64,000 bases of DNA, taken from the NCBI RefSeq assembly GCF_947492715.1, contig NZ_CANLNS010000008.1, positions 62,001-126,000 on the forward strand, written 5' to 3'. Each line of letters starts with the position of its first letter. Position 1 is the first letter of the stretch. The position numbers were made by a program, and so were the translations under genes. This document shows, one piece after another, positions 23,915 through 32,215 of this stretch. Under the pieces are notes generated by a model. It was not told where the DNA came from. It worked only from the letters and a program-made list of their open reading frames with translations, and made no database searches. The stretch is from an uncultured Psychroserpens sp. Its GTDB lineage: Bacteria; Bacteroidota; Bacteroidia; Flavobacteriales; Flavobacteriaceae.

Positions 23915-26293
23915 ATGAAGAACTTAATTATTCTAATATTGCTTGGAATGTGGCCTGTTATTGGTTTTTCCCAGGACACTAGTGACATTATAGATGCTTA
24001 CGATGATTTTACAGACTTATCTAGAGAACAGGTTTATGTGCATCTTAATAAAAGCACTTATATCTCTGGAGAAATGCTTGGTTTTAATGCTTATGTATTT
24101 CTTAAAGATATCAAGCAACTTTCTACGAATACGGCAAATTTGTATTGCCAAATATTAGATAAAGAGAATAAGATAATTACAGAAAAACTGCTCATGATGA
24201 ATCAAGGGGTGTCTCGTGGCGACTTCATGATTGACAGTACATATACGAGTGGAGAATACAAATTTAAGGCATATACCAATTGGTCTAGAAATTTTAGCAA
24301 TGAACAAACTTATTTTCTTGAGACGTTTGATGTGATTAATCCAGATGATAAAATTAATGACAAACCAACCGATATTGATAAGTCTATAGATGTACAAGTG
24401 CTGCCAGAAAGTGGTCACTTATTGTTAGAAACATCCAATGTAGTTGGTGTAATAGCCAAAGATAAATTGGGTTTGGGTGTTCCTAATTTAAAGGTTGATG
24501 TAATTAACAAAGAGGGAGAGGTATTAAGCTCTATAACCTTAGATGATTTTGGGATAGGTAAATTTTTATTACATCCAATCAAAGAACAAGACTATAGTTT
24601 AGAATATTTTTATAACGACAAAAAGGTCGTTCAAACATTGGAAAAAGCTGAGCATAGTGGTGTTTTATTATCCATTAAAGAACTATCATCAGATAATAGT
24701 ATTGGTTTAGTGGTAAAAACTAATGATGATGGTTTTAAGCGCTTTGGAAACAAAAATTTTAAACTTATTATTCATAATGGATCAAGTGCAACGGAAGCTA
24801 TACTAGGTTTTAATGGGACTAAAGAATCTGTGACCTCAATCCCCTTAAGTGATCTTTATAGTGGGATAAACATATTTACCTTATTTGATGAACAAAATAG
24901 ACCAATAGCAGAGCGACTGTATTTTAATTTTGAAGGCTTACCAGTGAACACTATTTCAAAGTCATCCCTGAGTCGAAAACCAAATGACAGTTTAGAAATT
25001 AAATTAGCATTACCTCATGTAGACCCTAAATTATTGCAAAATTTAAGTGTGTCTGTATTGCCTTCAAAAACAAAAAGCTATGCACATCATCAAAATATCA
25101 TTTCTGCAGTATATCTGCAACCTTATCTAAAGAATGCAGTAGAACATGCCTCTTATTATTTTACTAATATTAGCAATAAGAAAAAATATGAATTAGATAA
25201 TCTACTACTTACTCAAGGCTGGAGTAGTTATGATTGGACGACTATTTTTAATGCTGCACCAGAGCCCATTTATGATTTTGAGGTAGGGATTAATTATACC
25301 ATAAATGCAAATAACAGTAAAGGTAAAAGCCTATTAATCTATCCTAATATTAATACTAAATCTGAAATATTAGTATTGTCAGAGCGTGAGAAAACATTCG
25401 AAAAACGAGGGTTTTTTCCGCTTGATGATGAGAAAATTAGAATAGGTGAAGTAAAACCTAATGGAAATGTGGGTGCCTCTAATGTGGTGCTGCAATTTTC
25501 GCCTTCTCAAGTTGCAAGATTTCCTACGGCTTATCTTCCTATGACAACACTTAAAGGTAACCAGTACGCCGCATCAAATCCCGATACTTTTGAGTTTGGA
25601 GATATTGAATCTTTGGATGAAGTTAGACTTTACGCCAAAAAGAAATATACAAGAATTGAAAAAATACAGAACAAAACACTTGGTAAAATCATAGATTTTG
25701 GGGAACACGAAAGACAGTTTTATAAAACCTTTGCGCAATTTATAAGTGAAAGAGGGTTTTATGTAGATGAAACCCCAAACGTGACTAATGGTGGAAAAGA
25801 TTATTCTAGATTTCGGATTACAGCTTTAAATGTGCCCTCAATAAATGCAACGAAGATTCCAATAATTTACTTGGATGATGTGTTTTTAGTCGATTTTGAT
25901 ATTCTATACAAGTTTAGCATGGAACATGTTGATTATGTTGAGGTTAATAAAGGTGGTATTGGCGGAGGTATTAGAGGAGGAGCAGGTGTTATAAAAATAT
26001 ATACAGATCCTTTTAAGCAATTCAAGGTTAAGAAGAAGGTATCATTTACAACCTATAATATTCCATTGACCTACAGTACGCCTAAACGATTTTATGTGCC
26101 TAAATACAGAAATTATAAGTCTAACTTTTTTCAAGAATATGGAGTCATTGATTGGGTTCCTAATGGGAGATTAGATGACAATGGCAATCTTTATATTAAA
26201 ATTCAGGATACTAAAACTCCTATTAACCTATTTGTTGAAGGCCTTGTTAATGGTCAAGAATTAATTTCTCAACGTATAGAATTAGACAACTAG
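23915..26293 (+). CDS. Macroglobulin-like surface protein with TonB plug-like C-terminal region
   Basis: A 792-residue secreted protein (signal ending near GFSQ). The N-terminal part looks like the MG2-type domains of alpha-2-macroglobulins (EQVYVHLNKSTYISGEMLGF, and GEYKFKAYTNWSRNF). Further immunoglobulin-like segments follow. The C-terminal part has a plug-like segment (KIPIIYLDDVFLVDF..MEHVDYVEVNKGGI, GGGIRGGAGVIKIYT), as in the plug of TonB-dependent receptors, but there is no barrel afterwards. Such receptor-plug proteins without a barrel occur in Flavobacteriaceae. It pairs with the preceding gene. A perfect terminator follows at 26299-26329. Confidence 0.7.
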   Translation: MKNLIILILLGMWPVIGFSQDTSDIIDAYDDFTDLSREQVYVHLNKSTYISGEMLGFNAYVFLKDIKQLSTNTANLYCQILDKENKIITEKLLMMNQGVSRGDFMIDSTYTSGEYKFKAYTNWSRNFSNEQTYFLETFDVINPDDKINDKPTDIDKSIDVQVLPESGHLLLETSNVVGVIAKDKLGLGVPNLKVDVINKEGEVLSSITLDDFGIGKFLLHPIKEQDYSLEYFYNDKKVVQTLEKAEHSGVLLSIKELSSDNSIGLVVKTNDDGFKRFGNKNFKLIIHNGSSATEAILGFNGTKESVTSIPLSDLYSGINIFTLFDEQNRPIAERLYFNFEGLPVNTISKSSLSRKPNDSLEIKLALPHVDPKLLQNLSVSVLPSKTKSYAHHQNIISAVYLQPYLKNAVEHASYYFTNISNKKKYELDNLLLTQGWSSYDWTTIFNAAPEPIYDFEVGINYTINANNSKGKSLLIYPNINTKSEILVLSEREKTFEKRGFFPLDDEKIRIGEVKPNGNVGASNVVLQFSPSQVARFPTAYLPMTTLKGNQYAASNPDTFEFGDIESLDEVRLYAKKKYTRIEKIQNKTLGKIIDFGEHERQFYKTFAQFISERGFYVDETPNVTNGGKDYSRFRITALNVPSINATKIPIIYLDDVFLVDFDILYKFSMEHVDYVEVNKGGIGGGIRGGAGVIKIYTDPFKQFKVKKKVSFTTYNIPLTYSTPKRFYVPKYRNYKSNFFQEYGVIDWVPNGRLDDNGNLYIKIQDTKTPINLFVEGLVNGQELISQRIELDN

Positions 26294-26298
26294 AATTT

Positions 26299-26329
26299 AA
26301 AAAGCGCAAGACATTATCTTGCGCTTTTT
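26299..26329. terminator. Bidirectional terminator between the surface protein and lysA
   Basis: A perfect 13-bp stem, AAAAAGCGCAAGA (26299-26311) with TCTTGCGCTTTTT (26317-26329), 5-nt loop, A/T runs on both sides, between convergent genes. Confidence 0.9.
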
Positions 26330-26336
26330 TGGTTGG

Positions 26337-27542
26337 TTATAAATCAATAGCGACTTGGTTATGTATGATATCTTCAAAAGTTTCTCTTTTTCTAATCAAA
26401 TGTGCCTTTTTGTTATGCCATAATACTTCGGCAGGACGATATCTAGAGTTGTAATTGGAAGCCATAGAATAGCAATAAGCTCCCGCATTTTTAAAGGCTA
26501 GTATATCGTCTTCGTTAATTTCATTGATGCGCCTATTGTTGGCAAAAGTGTCTGTTTCGCAGATATAGCCTACAACCGAATAGAAACGTTCACGACCTTT
26601 GGGGTTTGAAATATTTATAATCTCATGTTGTGCTCCATATAACATAGGTCTAATAAGATGGTTAAAGCCAGAATCTACTTGAGCGAAAACTGTTGAAGTC
26701 GTCTGCTTTACAACATTAACGCGTGTTAAAAAATAACCAGCTTCGCTTACCAGAAATTTCCCTGGTTCAAAGGCTAATGTAAGTTCCTTGCCGTAGCTTT
26801 TACAAAACGCATTGAAGCGCTTAGATAATTTGTTTCCTAATTCTTCTACATTAGTCTCTATATCTCCAGTTTTATATGGCACTTTAAAGCCAGATCCAAA
26901 ATCTATAAAATCTAAATTTTTGAAATGTTTGGCAGTGTCAAATAAGATTTCACTGGCATATAAAAACACGTCAATATCAAGAATATCACTACCAGTATGC
27001 ATGTGAATACCGTTAATATTCATTTGTGTGTTTTCAACAATTCTAAGTAAGTGCGGAATTTGATGTATCGAGATTCCAAATTTACTATCAATATGTCCAA
27101 CAGATATATTTGTGTTCCCACCTGCCATTACATGTGGATTAATACGAATACATACAGGTGTTTTTGGATGTTTTGTTCCAAACTGTTCTAGAACCGATAG
27201 ATTGTCAATGTTAATTTGAACACCTAATTCGGCTGCCCTTTCAATTTCCGCAAGTGACACACCATTTGGTGTGAAAATTATTTGTTCTGGCTTAAAACCG
27301 GCTTTTAGACCTAATTGAACTTCCTGAATAGAAACAGTATCTAGTCCAGAACCCAACTGATTGAACAACTTTAAAACAGAGATGTTAGACAATGCCTTTA
27401 CAGCATAATTCAATTTTAAGTGTTTGACCTTACTAAATGCAGAGGTTAAACGTTTATACTGAAACTTAATTTTTTCGGCATCATAAACATAAACAGGACT
27501 CCCAAAGTCCTTAGCAACTTGTAATAAAGTATTTGGTTTCAT
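26337..27542 (-). CDS. lysA: Diaminopimelate decarboxylase
   Basis: A 401-residue PLP enzyme of fold type III that decarboxylates meso-diaminopimelate to lysine, the last step of lysine synthesis. The PLP-binding lysine is in NYAVKALSN (Lys49). The glycine-rich phosphate-binding loop is in DFGSGFKVPY, and the substrate-specificity loop is EPGKFLVSEAGYFL. The catalytic cysteine region is CETDTFA and the second-subunit tyrosine region is NAGAYCYSMASNYN. The length is normal. It diverges from an ACT-domain gene, which may indicate a regulatory link with the aspartate pathway. Confidence 0.95.
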   Translation of the reverse strand: MKPNTLLQVAKDFGSPVYVYDAEKIKFQYKRLTSAFSKVKHLKLNYAVKALSNISVLKLFNQLGSGLDTVSIQEVQLGLKAGFKPEQIIFTPNGVSLAEIERAAELGVQINIDNLSVLEQFGTKHPKTPVCIRINPHVMAGGNTNISVGHIDSKFGISIHQIPHLLRIVENTQMNINGIHMHTGSDILDIDVFLYASEILFDTAKHFKNLDFIDFGSGFKVPYKTGDIETNVEELGNKLSKRFNAFCKSYGKELTLAFEPGKFLVSEAGYFLTRVNVVKQTTSTVFAQVDSGFNHLIRPMLYGAQHEIINISNPKGRERFYSVVGYICETDTFANNRRINEINEDDILAFKNAGAYCYSMASNYNSRYRPAEVLWHNKKAHLIRKRETFEDIIHNQVAIDL

Positions 27543-27661
27543 TTGTGGTATTACTTAAATTAAATGTAGTTAAGTTGTCAAAATTAAATGTAATACCGCT
27601 TGAAAACATAAAAATGAAAAAATATTGCTAAATTTACACAAAATGTTAAATAATTAACAAA

Positions 27662-28318
27662 TTGAAGACAATTGCATCTTGCGTACAGGAGATTATTGTG
27701 TCAAGCCCATTCTTAGAAGAAGGCCTGTCAAGACAGATTATTAATTTTTCTGCTTTGGCAGAGGACTTAAACAAACCTATTTCTGAGATGCTCAGAAAAC
27801 CTGTGAAAAATGGAGCAATTATGATGGCTTTACGTCGTTATCAACAGCCACTTCATTTAGAAAAATCAGAACGTCTAAATAGAGTGTTTAAAAACTTAGG
27901 AGATATTACTGTACGGTCAAACCTTAGTGACTTTACATTTCAAAATTCAAATACACTCATCCATAGTCATTCTAAGGTATTGTCAAAAATAGGTGTGAAT
28001 CATCAAATCTTTTATGCGTTCACTCGTGGCGTGTTTGAAAGCAATATTATTATTTCAACGTCTGAGCAAGAAAGTATTTCAAAGGCATTTAAAAATGAAG
28101 TGCAAATTGGATTGCAGGATAAATTATCTGCTATTAGTATTTATTTGCCCAAAGGCAATTCGAAAATCGCAGGATTATATTACCAAATATTTAAGCGTTT
28201 GGCTTGGGAAAATATTACGTTGTATGAGGTTGTTTCTACAACCAATGAATTTACAATTGTTGTTGAAGATTACTTAGTTGATAAAGCATTTTCAGTTATT
28301 AAACGTTTAAAGACCTAA
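27662..28318 (+). CDS. Orphan ACT-domain protein (aspartate-kinase-like regulatory protein)
   Basis: A 218-residue cytoplasmic protein beginning at a TTG (start supported by the conserved-looking MKTIASCVQEI). It has no kinase domain. The C-terminal 70 residues read as an ACT domain (LSAISIYLPKGNSKIAGLYY, then WENITLYEVVSTTNEFTIVV and a final helix AFSVIKRL), the amino-acid-binding module of aspartate kinases. The N-terminal part is helical (a possible winged-helix-like region with LAEDLNKPISEMLRKPVKNG). Homologues are often called aspartate kinase in Flavobacteriaceae, which is probably due only to the ACT domain. It diverges from lysA and precedes sucC, so a role in sensing lysine or another amino acid is plausible. 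Confidence 0.65.
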   Translation: MKTIASCVQEIIVSSPFLEEGLSRQIINFSALAEDLNKPISEMLRKPVKNGAIMMALRRYQQPLHLEKSERLNRVFKNLGDITVRSNLSDFTFQNSNTLIHSHSKVLSKIGVNHQIFYAFTRGVFESNIIISTSEQESISKAFKNEVQIGLQDKLSAISIYLPKGNSKIAGLYYQIFKRLAWENITLYEVVSTTNEFTIVVEDYLVDKAFSVIKRLKT

Positions 28319-28367
28319 GCATTCCGAATACTCAAATTAGAACGCCATAAATCAATATTAAAAACTA

Positions 28368-28398
28368 TTGGTAAAAACTTTTAGTATGATTACTTTTG
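28368..28398 (+). promoter_or_regulatory. Predicted sucC promoter
   Basis: TTG at 28368-28370 and TACTTTTG at 28391-28398 are separated by 20 bp, matching the Bacteroidetes -33/-7 consensus. The start codon follows at 28458, leaving a leader of about 54 nt. Confidence 0.6.
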
Positions 28399-28457
28399 TG
28401 GTCGTAAAAAATGACTTCGGAAACTAATCGAAGACAAACCATAAATTTCAAAACCAA

Positions 28458-29648
28458 ATGAATTTACACGAATATCAAGGAAAAGAATTATTAAGCAGTT
28501 TTGGCGTACGTATTCAGCGTGGTATTGTAGCACAAAATGCTGATGAAGCGGTTGAAGCAGCTAAGAAGTTAACTGAAGACACTGGTACAGGTTGGCACGT
28601 AATTAAAGCACAAGTTCACGCAGGTGGTCGTGGAAAAGGTGGAGGAGTTAAGTTGGCTAAAAGTTTAGACGACGTTAAGACAATTGCTGGTCAAATTATA
28701 GGAATGGACTTAGTAACACCTCAAACTTCAGCAGAAGGAAAACGTGTACATCAGGTATTAGTTGCCGAAGACGTATACTATCCTGGAGATTCTGAACCAG
28801 AAGAATATTACATGTCTGTATTACTAAATCGTAGTAATGGACGTAACATGATTATGTATTCTACAGAAGGAGGAATGGATATTGAGACGGTTGCAGAAGA
28901 AACACCACACTTAATTTTTACTGAGGAAATAGATCCAGCAACGGGTATTTTACCATTTCAAGCGCGCAAGGTTGCCTTTAACTTAGGATTATCTGGAGCA
29001 GCGTTTAAAGACATGACAAAATTTGTTACAGCTTTATATACAGCTTATGTAAAGTCTGATTCGTCTTTATTTGAAATTAATCCGGTTTTAAAAACCAGTG
29101 ACGATAAAATAATGGCAGTTGATGCTAAAGTATCTTTAGACGATAATGCCTTATTTAGACATAAAGATTTAGCAGCATTGCGTGATTTACGTGAAGAAAA
29201 CCCAATTGAGGTTGAAGCGGGAGAGAAAGGCTTGAACTATGTTGATTTAGATGGAAACGTAGGATGTATGGTTAATGGCGCAGGATTAGCAATGGCTACC
29301 ATGGATTTAATTAAGCAAGCAGGAGGAGAGCCAGCTAACTTTTTAGATGTTGGAGGAACAGCAGATGCAGCTCGTGTAGAAGCAGCGTTTCAAATTATTC
29401 TTAAAGACCCAGCTGTAAAAGCTATTTTGATTAACATTTTTGGAGGTATTGTTCGCTGTGATCGTGTAGCTCAAGGTGTTATCGATGCTTATAAAAATAT
29501 GGGAACAATCAATGTTCCAATCATTGTGCGTTTACAAGGAACTAATGCAGACATTGCTAAAGAATTGATTGATAATTCTGGATTAGATGTAATGAGTGCC
29601 ACTGAGTTCCAAGAAGCAGCCGATAAAGTACAGACAGTTTTAGGCTAG
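28458..29648 (+). CDS. sucC: Succinyl-CoA synthetase, beta subunit
   Basis: A 396-residue subunit of succinyl-CoA ligase (TCA cycle; interconverts succinyl-CoA and succinate with substrate-level phosphorylation). The ATP-grasp region is seen in NLHEYQGKELLSSFGV, KAQVHAGGRGKGGGVK and EINPVLKT. The C-terminal ligase domain has NVGCMVNGAGLAMATMDLIK and GGIVRCDRVAQGVI. The alpha subunit gene sucD is not adjacent (the next genes encode unrelated secreted proteins), so the two subunits are encoded apart, as in several Flavobacteriaceae. It has its own promoter and terminator. Confidence 0.97.
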   Translation: MNLHEYQGKELLSSFGVRIQRGIVAQNADEAVEAAKKLTEDTGTGWHVIKAQVHAGGRGKGGGVKLAKSLDDVKTIAGQIIGMDLVTPQTSAEGKRVHQVLVAEDVYYPGDSEPEEYYMSVLLNRSNGRNMIMYSTEGGMDIETVAEETPHLIFTEEIDPATGILPFQARKVAFNLGLSGAAFKDMTKFVTALYTAYVKSDSSLFEINPVLKTSDDKIMAVDAKVSLDDNALFRHKDLAALRDLREENPIEVEAGEKGLNYVDLDGNVGCMVNGAGLAMATMDLIKQAGGEPANFLDVGGTADAARVEAAFQIILKDPAVKAILINIFGGIVRCDRVAQGVIDAYKNMGTINVPIIVRLQGTNADIAKELIDNSGLDVMSATEFQEAADKVQTVLG

Positions 29649-29667
29649 AGTAGTTTAATTTATATAT

Positions 29668-29706
29668 AAAAGGTCTCACAGATACGATTTATTTGTGAGA
29701 CCTTTT
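29668..29706 (+). terminator. sucC terminator
   Basis: AAAAGGTCTCACA (29668-29680) pairs perfectly with TGTGAGACCTTTT (29694-29706) around a 13-nt loop and is followed by more T. The 157 bp from here to the next gene show no clear TAnnTTTG promoter. Confidence 0.88.
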
Positions 29707-29863
29707 TTTGTATAGAACTGTTTTGCACTGTCTAATTATTATCTTATTTCTATTGCTACTCTAACTCAATATATATTAAATGTTTAATTTTCAAGGACTA
29801 AGACGTTTCGTTTTGATAAATTTTTAATAACTTCATAGGAAACTAATTCAAAATTCAATTATT

Positions 29864-30649
29864 ATGAAAAATCTATGTCTTCTCCTCATGTGTATGTTAG
29901 CCGTTAATTTAAGTTCAGGACAGGCCACTACCGCCGTTGAATGTAATCCAGGTGGATTGGCGCCAGGAGGTAGTATTACACCCCGAGATTTAACCAGTTC
30001 TACACCTTCTGATATTAAGTTAGAGATTCAAAACTTTAGAGGTTATTTACCTAATCAAACGTTTAATAACTTAAGTCATATACCTCAGGCAACATTTCAG
30101 AATGCAAGAATTACAATTAATGCAAATCCAACAATAGTATTGGCACGTTATAACCCTATGACTAATGCTTTGCAAATTAAGAGCAGCGATAAGGTTTATA
30201 ATATTGTTAAGACCGATAATCTAAAACTAACGTTTTTAGCAACTAATCAAACGTATCAGGCCATTTCGTATGTAGATGATAATGGGAATAGCGTTATTGA
30301 TTACTTTGTTTTTGATGGTAAGAATGCTGACAGCCAATTGCTTAAAAAAGTTGATTATAAATACACAAAGCCTAGAGTCGCGTCAAATACATATAGTGCA
30401 GATAAACCAGCTAAACTTAAAAAACAAGAACGTTTTTATGTGATGAATCAAAATAGAAAACTGGTTAACTTATCTACAAATAAAAAATCTATTAAAAGGG
30501 ATTTTCCGAAGCAATCAGAATTAATTTTGGCTTTTATTAAAAACAATAAAATAAAAGCGAATAAGGAAAATAGTTTAAAAATGTTAGCTAATTATATTAC
30601 GACACTCTATACAAATACAAATGACGGCACTCTAGTGGCTGCTAAGTAA
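29864..30649 (+). CDS. Secreted protein of unknown function, paralogue A
   Basis: A 261-residue exported protein with signal MKNLCLLLMCMLAVNLSSGQ. I do not recognise a family. The central region has a beta-rich unit, RYNPMTNALQIKSSDKVYN, and the C-terminal half ends in a basic segment containing LVNLSTNKKSIKRDFPK and a run of helices (SELILAFIKNNKIKANKENS). The next gene shares exactly these features, so the two are tandem paralogues. It could be a small envelope or matrix protein. Single-gene unit between terminators at 29668 and 30669. Confidence 0.7.
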   Translation: MKNLCLLLMCMLAVNLSSGQATTAVECNPGGLAPGGSITPRDLTSSTPSDIKLEIQNFRGYLPNQTFNNLSHIPQATFQNARITINANPTIVLARYNPMTNALQIKSSDKVYNIVKTDNLKLTFLATNQTYQAISYVDDNGNSVIDYFVFDGKNADSQLLKKVDYKYTKPRVASNTYSADKPAKLKKQERFYVMNQNRKLVNLSTNKKSIKRDFPKQSELILAFIKNNKIKANKENSLKMLANYITTLYTNTNDGTLVAAK

Positions 30650-30668
30650 TCTGTTATATTTAACATCT

Positions 30669-30699
30669 AAAAAAAGCGCTCATATTGAGCGCTTTTTTT
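30669..30699 (+). terminator. Terminator after paralogue A
   Basis: A perfect 14-bp stem (30669-30682 with 30686-30699), 3-nt loop, GAGCGC core, with A7 and T7 arms. Confidence 0.9.
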
Positions 30700-30731
30700 A
30701 TGTTTTATTTGCTGTCATTGTAAGGATGTTC

Positions 30732-30746
30732 TGGCATAAAAATTGT
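30732..30746 (+). promoter_or_regulatory. Sigma-54-like promoter of paralogue B
   Basis: TGGCATAAAAATTGT has GG at 30733-30734 and GT (for GC) at 30745-30746, 12 bp apart as in sigma-54 promoters. The start would be near 30758, with a 26-nt leader, the same length as predicted for grpE. The missing C of the -12 GC makes this weaker than the grpE site. Confidence 0.35.
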
Positions 30747-30783
30747 GATGTTATTATACTATTAACATTATAAATTTAAGATT

Positions 30784-31620
30784 ATGAAGAAAATTACAAT
30801 TTTGGCACTTAGTGTTTTAATGGTAAACATTTGTGCTGCTCAGCTAAGTGGAGGAGGATCAACGTCTTTTAGCGTGAATAATGATAATCCGTTAGCAGGA
30901 GCTTATTTAACAGGACAAGGTATTTCGCCTAGTTATAAAAACCTTGGTAGGTTATTTGGGTGGAATACGATTTACAACGGTTATGGTAATCGTGGTTATG
31001 GAGGGTCAGATCTTAACCCAGTTATTTACAACTTAGATCGCTCGTTAAACATGCGATGGAGAAGAGCGAAAATATTTATTAATGGTCAGTTTAATCATTT
31101 CTCTGCTCGTTATAACCCTATTTCTGATGATATCGAAATTAAGGATAACGATAAAATATTCCAACTTATTAAAAGGAATAATGTTCAAATTACTTTTTTA
31201 GATAGAAATGAAACCTATATCGTGAAGCCATACAAAAACAACCTAGGTCAGGAGGTTGCAAGTTACTTCTTAATCGATGAGGATAGTAAGGCATCTGGAT
31301 TGCTCAAAAAAAGAGTCTATAGCTATGTTAGTACCAAAACATACAAACGTAATCGAAGTGCTAGAACCCATAAGCCTATTAAATTCAAAATGGAGGATCA
31401 CTATTATATTATAAATGATAATAAATTGGTGGCGTTAAGTACAAATAGAAAATCTATAAAACGAGATTTTCCTGAAGATGCTAAATTGATATTGACATTT
31501 ATTAAGGAACATAAGATTAGAAAAAACACAAGAAACAACTTAAAAGTTCTAGCTACATATATTTCAAGATTAGAAACAAACACCTATGATAGAACGGCAG
31601 TTGCACTCCATACGTTTTAG
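30784..31620 (+). CDS. Secreted protein of unknown function, paralogue B
   Basis: A 278-residue exported protein (signal MKKITILALSVLMVNICAAQ). It shares with the preceding gene product the RYNPISDDIEIKDNDKIFQ unit, the ALSTNRKSIKRDFPEDAKLI stretch and the closing helices (FIKEHKIRKNTRNN). The N-terminal half differs: a Gly/Asn/Tyr-rich stretch (YNGYGNRGYGGSDLNP). The C-terminal half is strongly basic. No known domain is recognised. It has a candidate sigma-54-type promoter and its own terminator. Confidence 0.7.
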   Translation: MKKITILALSVLMVNICAAQLSGGGSTSFSVNNDNPLAGAYLTGQGISPSYKNLGRLFGWNTIYNGYGNRGYGGSDLNPVIYNLDRSLNMRWRRAKIFINGQFNHFSARYNPISDDIEIKDNDKIFQLIKRNNVQITFLDRNETYIVKPYKNNLGQEVASYFLIDEDSKASGLLKKRVYSYVSTKTYKRNRSARTHKPIKFKMEDHYYIINDNKLVALSTNRKSIKRDFPEDAKLILTFIKEHKIRKNTRNNLKVLATYISRLETNTYDRTAVALHTF

Positions 31621-31646
31621 TTAAACCTAGACTATCAATCTAAAAG

Positions 31647-31670
31647 AGCTCCCAATATGGGAGCTTTTTT
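31647..31670 (+). terminator. Terminator after paralogue B
   Basis: AGCTCCCA (31647-31654) pairs with TGGGAGCT (31658-31665), 3-nt loop, followed by a six-T run. Confidence 0.85.
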
Positions 31671-31783
31671 ATTTATGTTAAAGAACTATTAATCAATGTT
31701 AAACACTGTTAATTCATGTGTCTATTGTGTAACATTCCAAAATATTGGTCGTCATTTAAGTATCAATCATAAAACAATTCATC

Positions 31784-32167
31784 ATGAAAACTTTAAAAAT
31801 GTTAATACTAGTCGTAGCAGTTACGTTTAGTAGTGCGCTTCAAGCAAGCACAGATCCAATTAAAACTGACCCAGTTAAAACAATCAAGAAAAAGAAAAAA
31901 AGAAAATCTGTTGTGCCAAACTCTGTTGAGGCGACAATAGGAGATTTATTGAAAAATCCAACATTTAAATTTTACGAAGGTATGAGTGCCGATGTAGAAA
32001 TTACGATTAACGAAAAAAATGAAATGGTGGTCTTATCTGTAGATACTCAAAACAAAGCATTTGAAAACTTTATTAAAACGCGTCTGAATTACAAAAAAAT
32101 ATCAAAGGACGCCATAACTTATCAAAGAAGATTTAAGTTTCCGGTAATACTTACTAAGAAAAAGTAA
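31784..32167 (+). CDS. Small secreted basic protein
   Basis: A 127-residue protein with signal MKTLKMLILVVAVTFSSALQ. A lysine-rich patch (KTIKKKKKRKS) follows the cleavage site. The rest looks like one compact alpha/beta domain (PTFKFYEGMSADVEITINEK, then NFIKTRLNYKKISKDAITYQ and a final KFPVILTKKK), which loosely recalls TonB C-terminal-like or other small periplasmic domains. I cannot assign a family. It is the third consecutive secreted protein of unknown role, with a separate terminator. Confidence 0.65.
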   Translation: MKTLKMLILVVAVTFSSALQASTDPIKTDPVKTIKKKKKRKSVVPNSVEATIGDLLKNPTFKFYEGMSADVEITINEKNEMVVLSVDTQNKAFENFIKTRLNYKKISKDAITYQRRFKFPVILTKKK

Positions 32168-32184
32168 CTAAGGGATTTTTGTTT

Positions 32185-32215
32185 AAAAAAGCGTTCATTA
32201 TTTGGACGCTTTTTT
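32185..32215. terminator. Bidirectional terminator
   Basis: AAAAAAGCGTTCA (32185-32197) pairs with TGGACGCTTTTTT (32203-32215), one G-U, 5-nt loop, between converging genes; it reaches the stop codon of the minus-strand gene. Confidence 0.85.

Noticed and set aside
29814-29835. Promoter TTTG and TAACTTCA upstream of paralogue A
   Set aside because: The boxes are only about 10 bp apart and the second deviates from TAnnTTTG, so no promoter was called.
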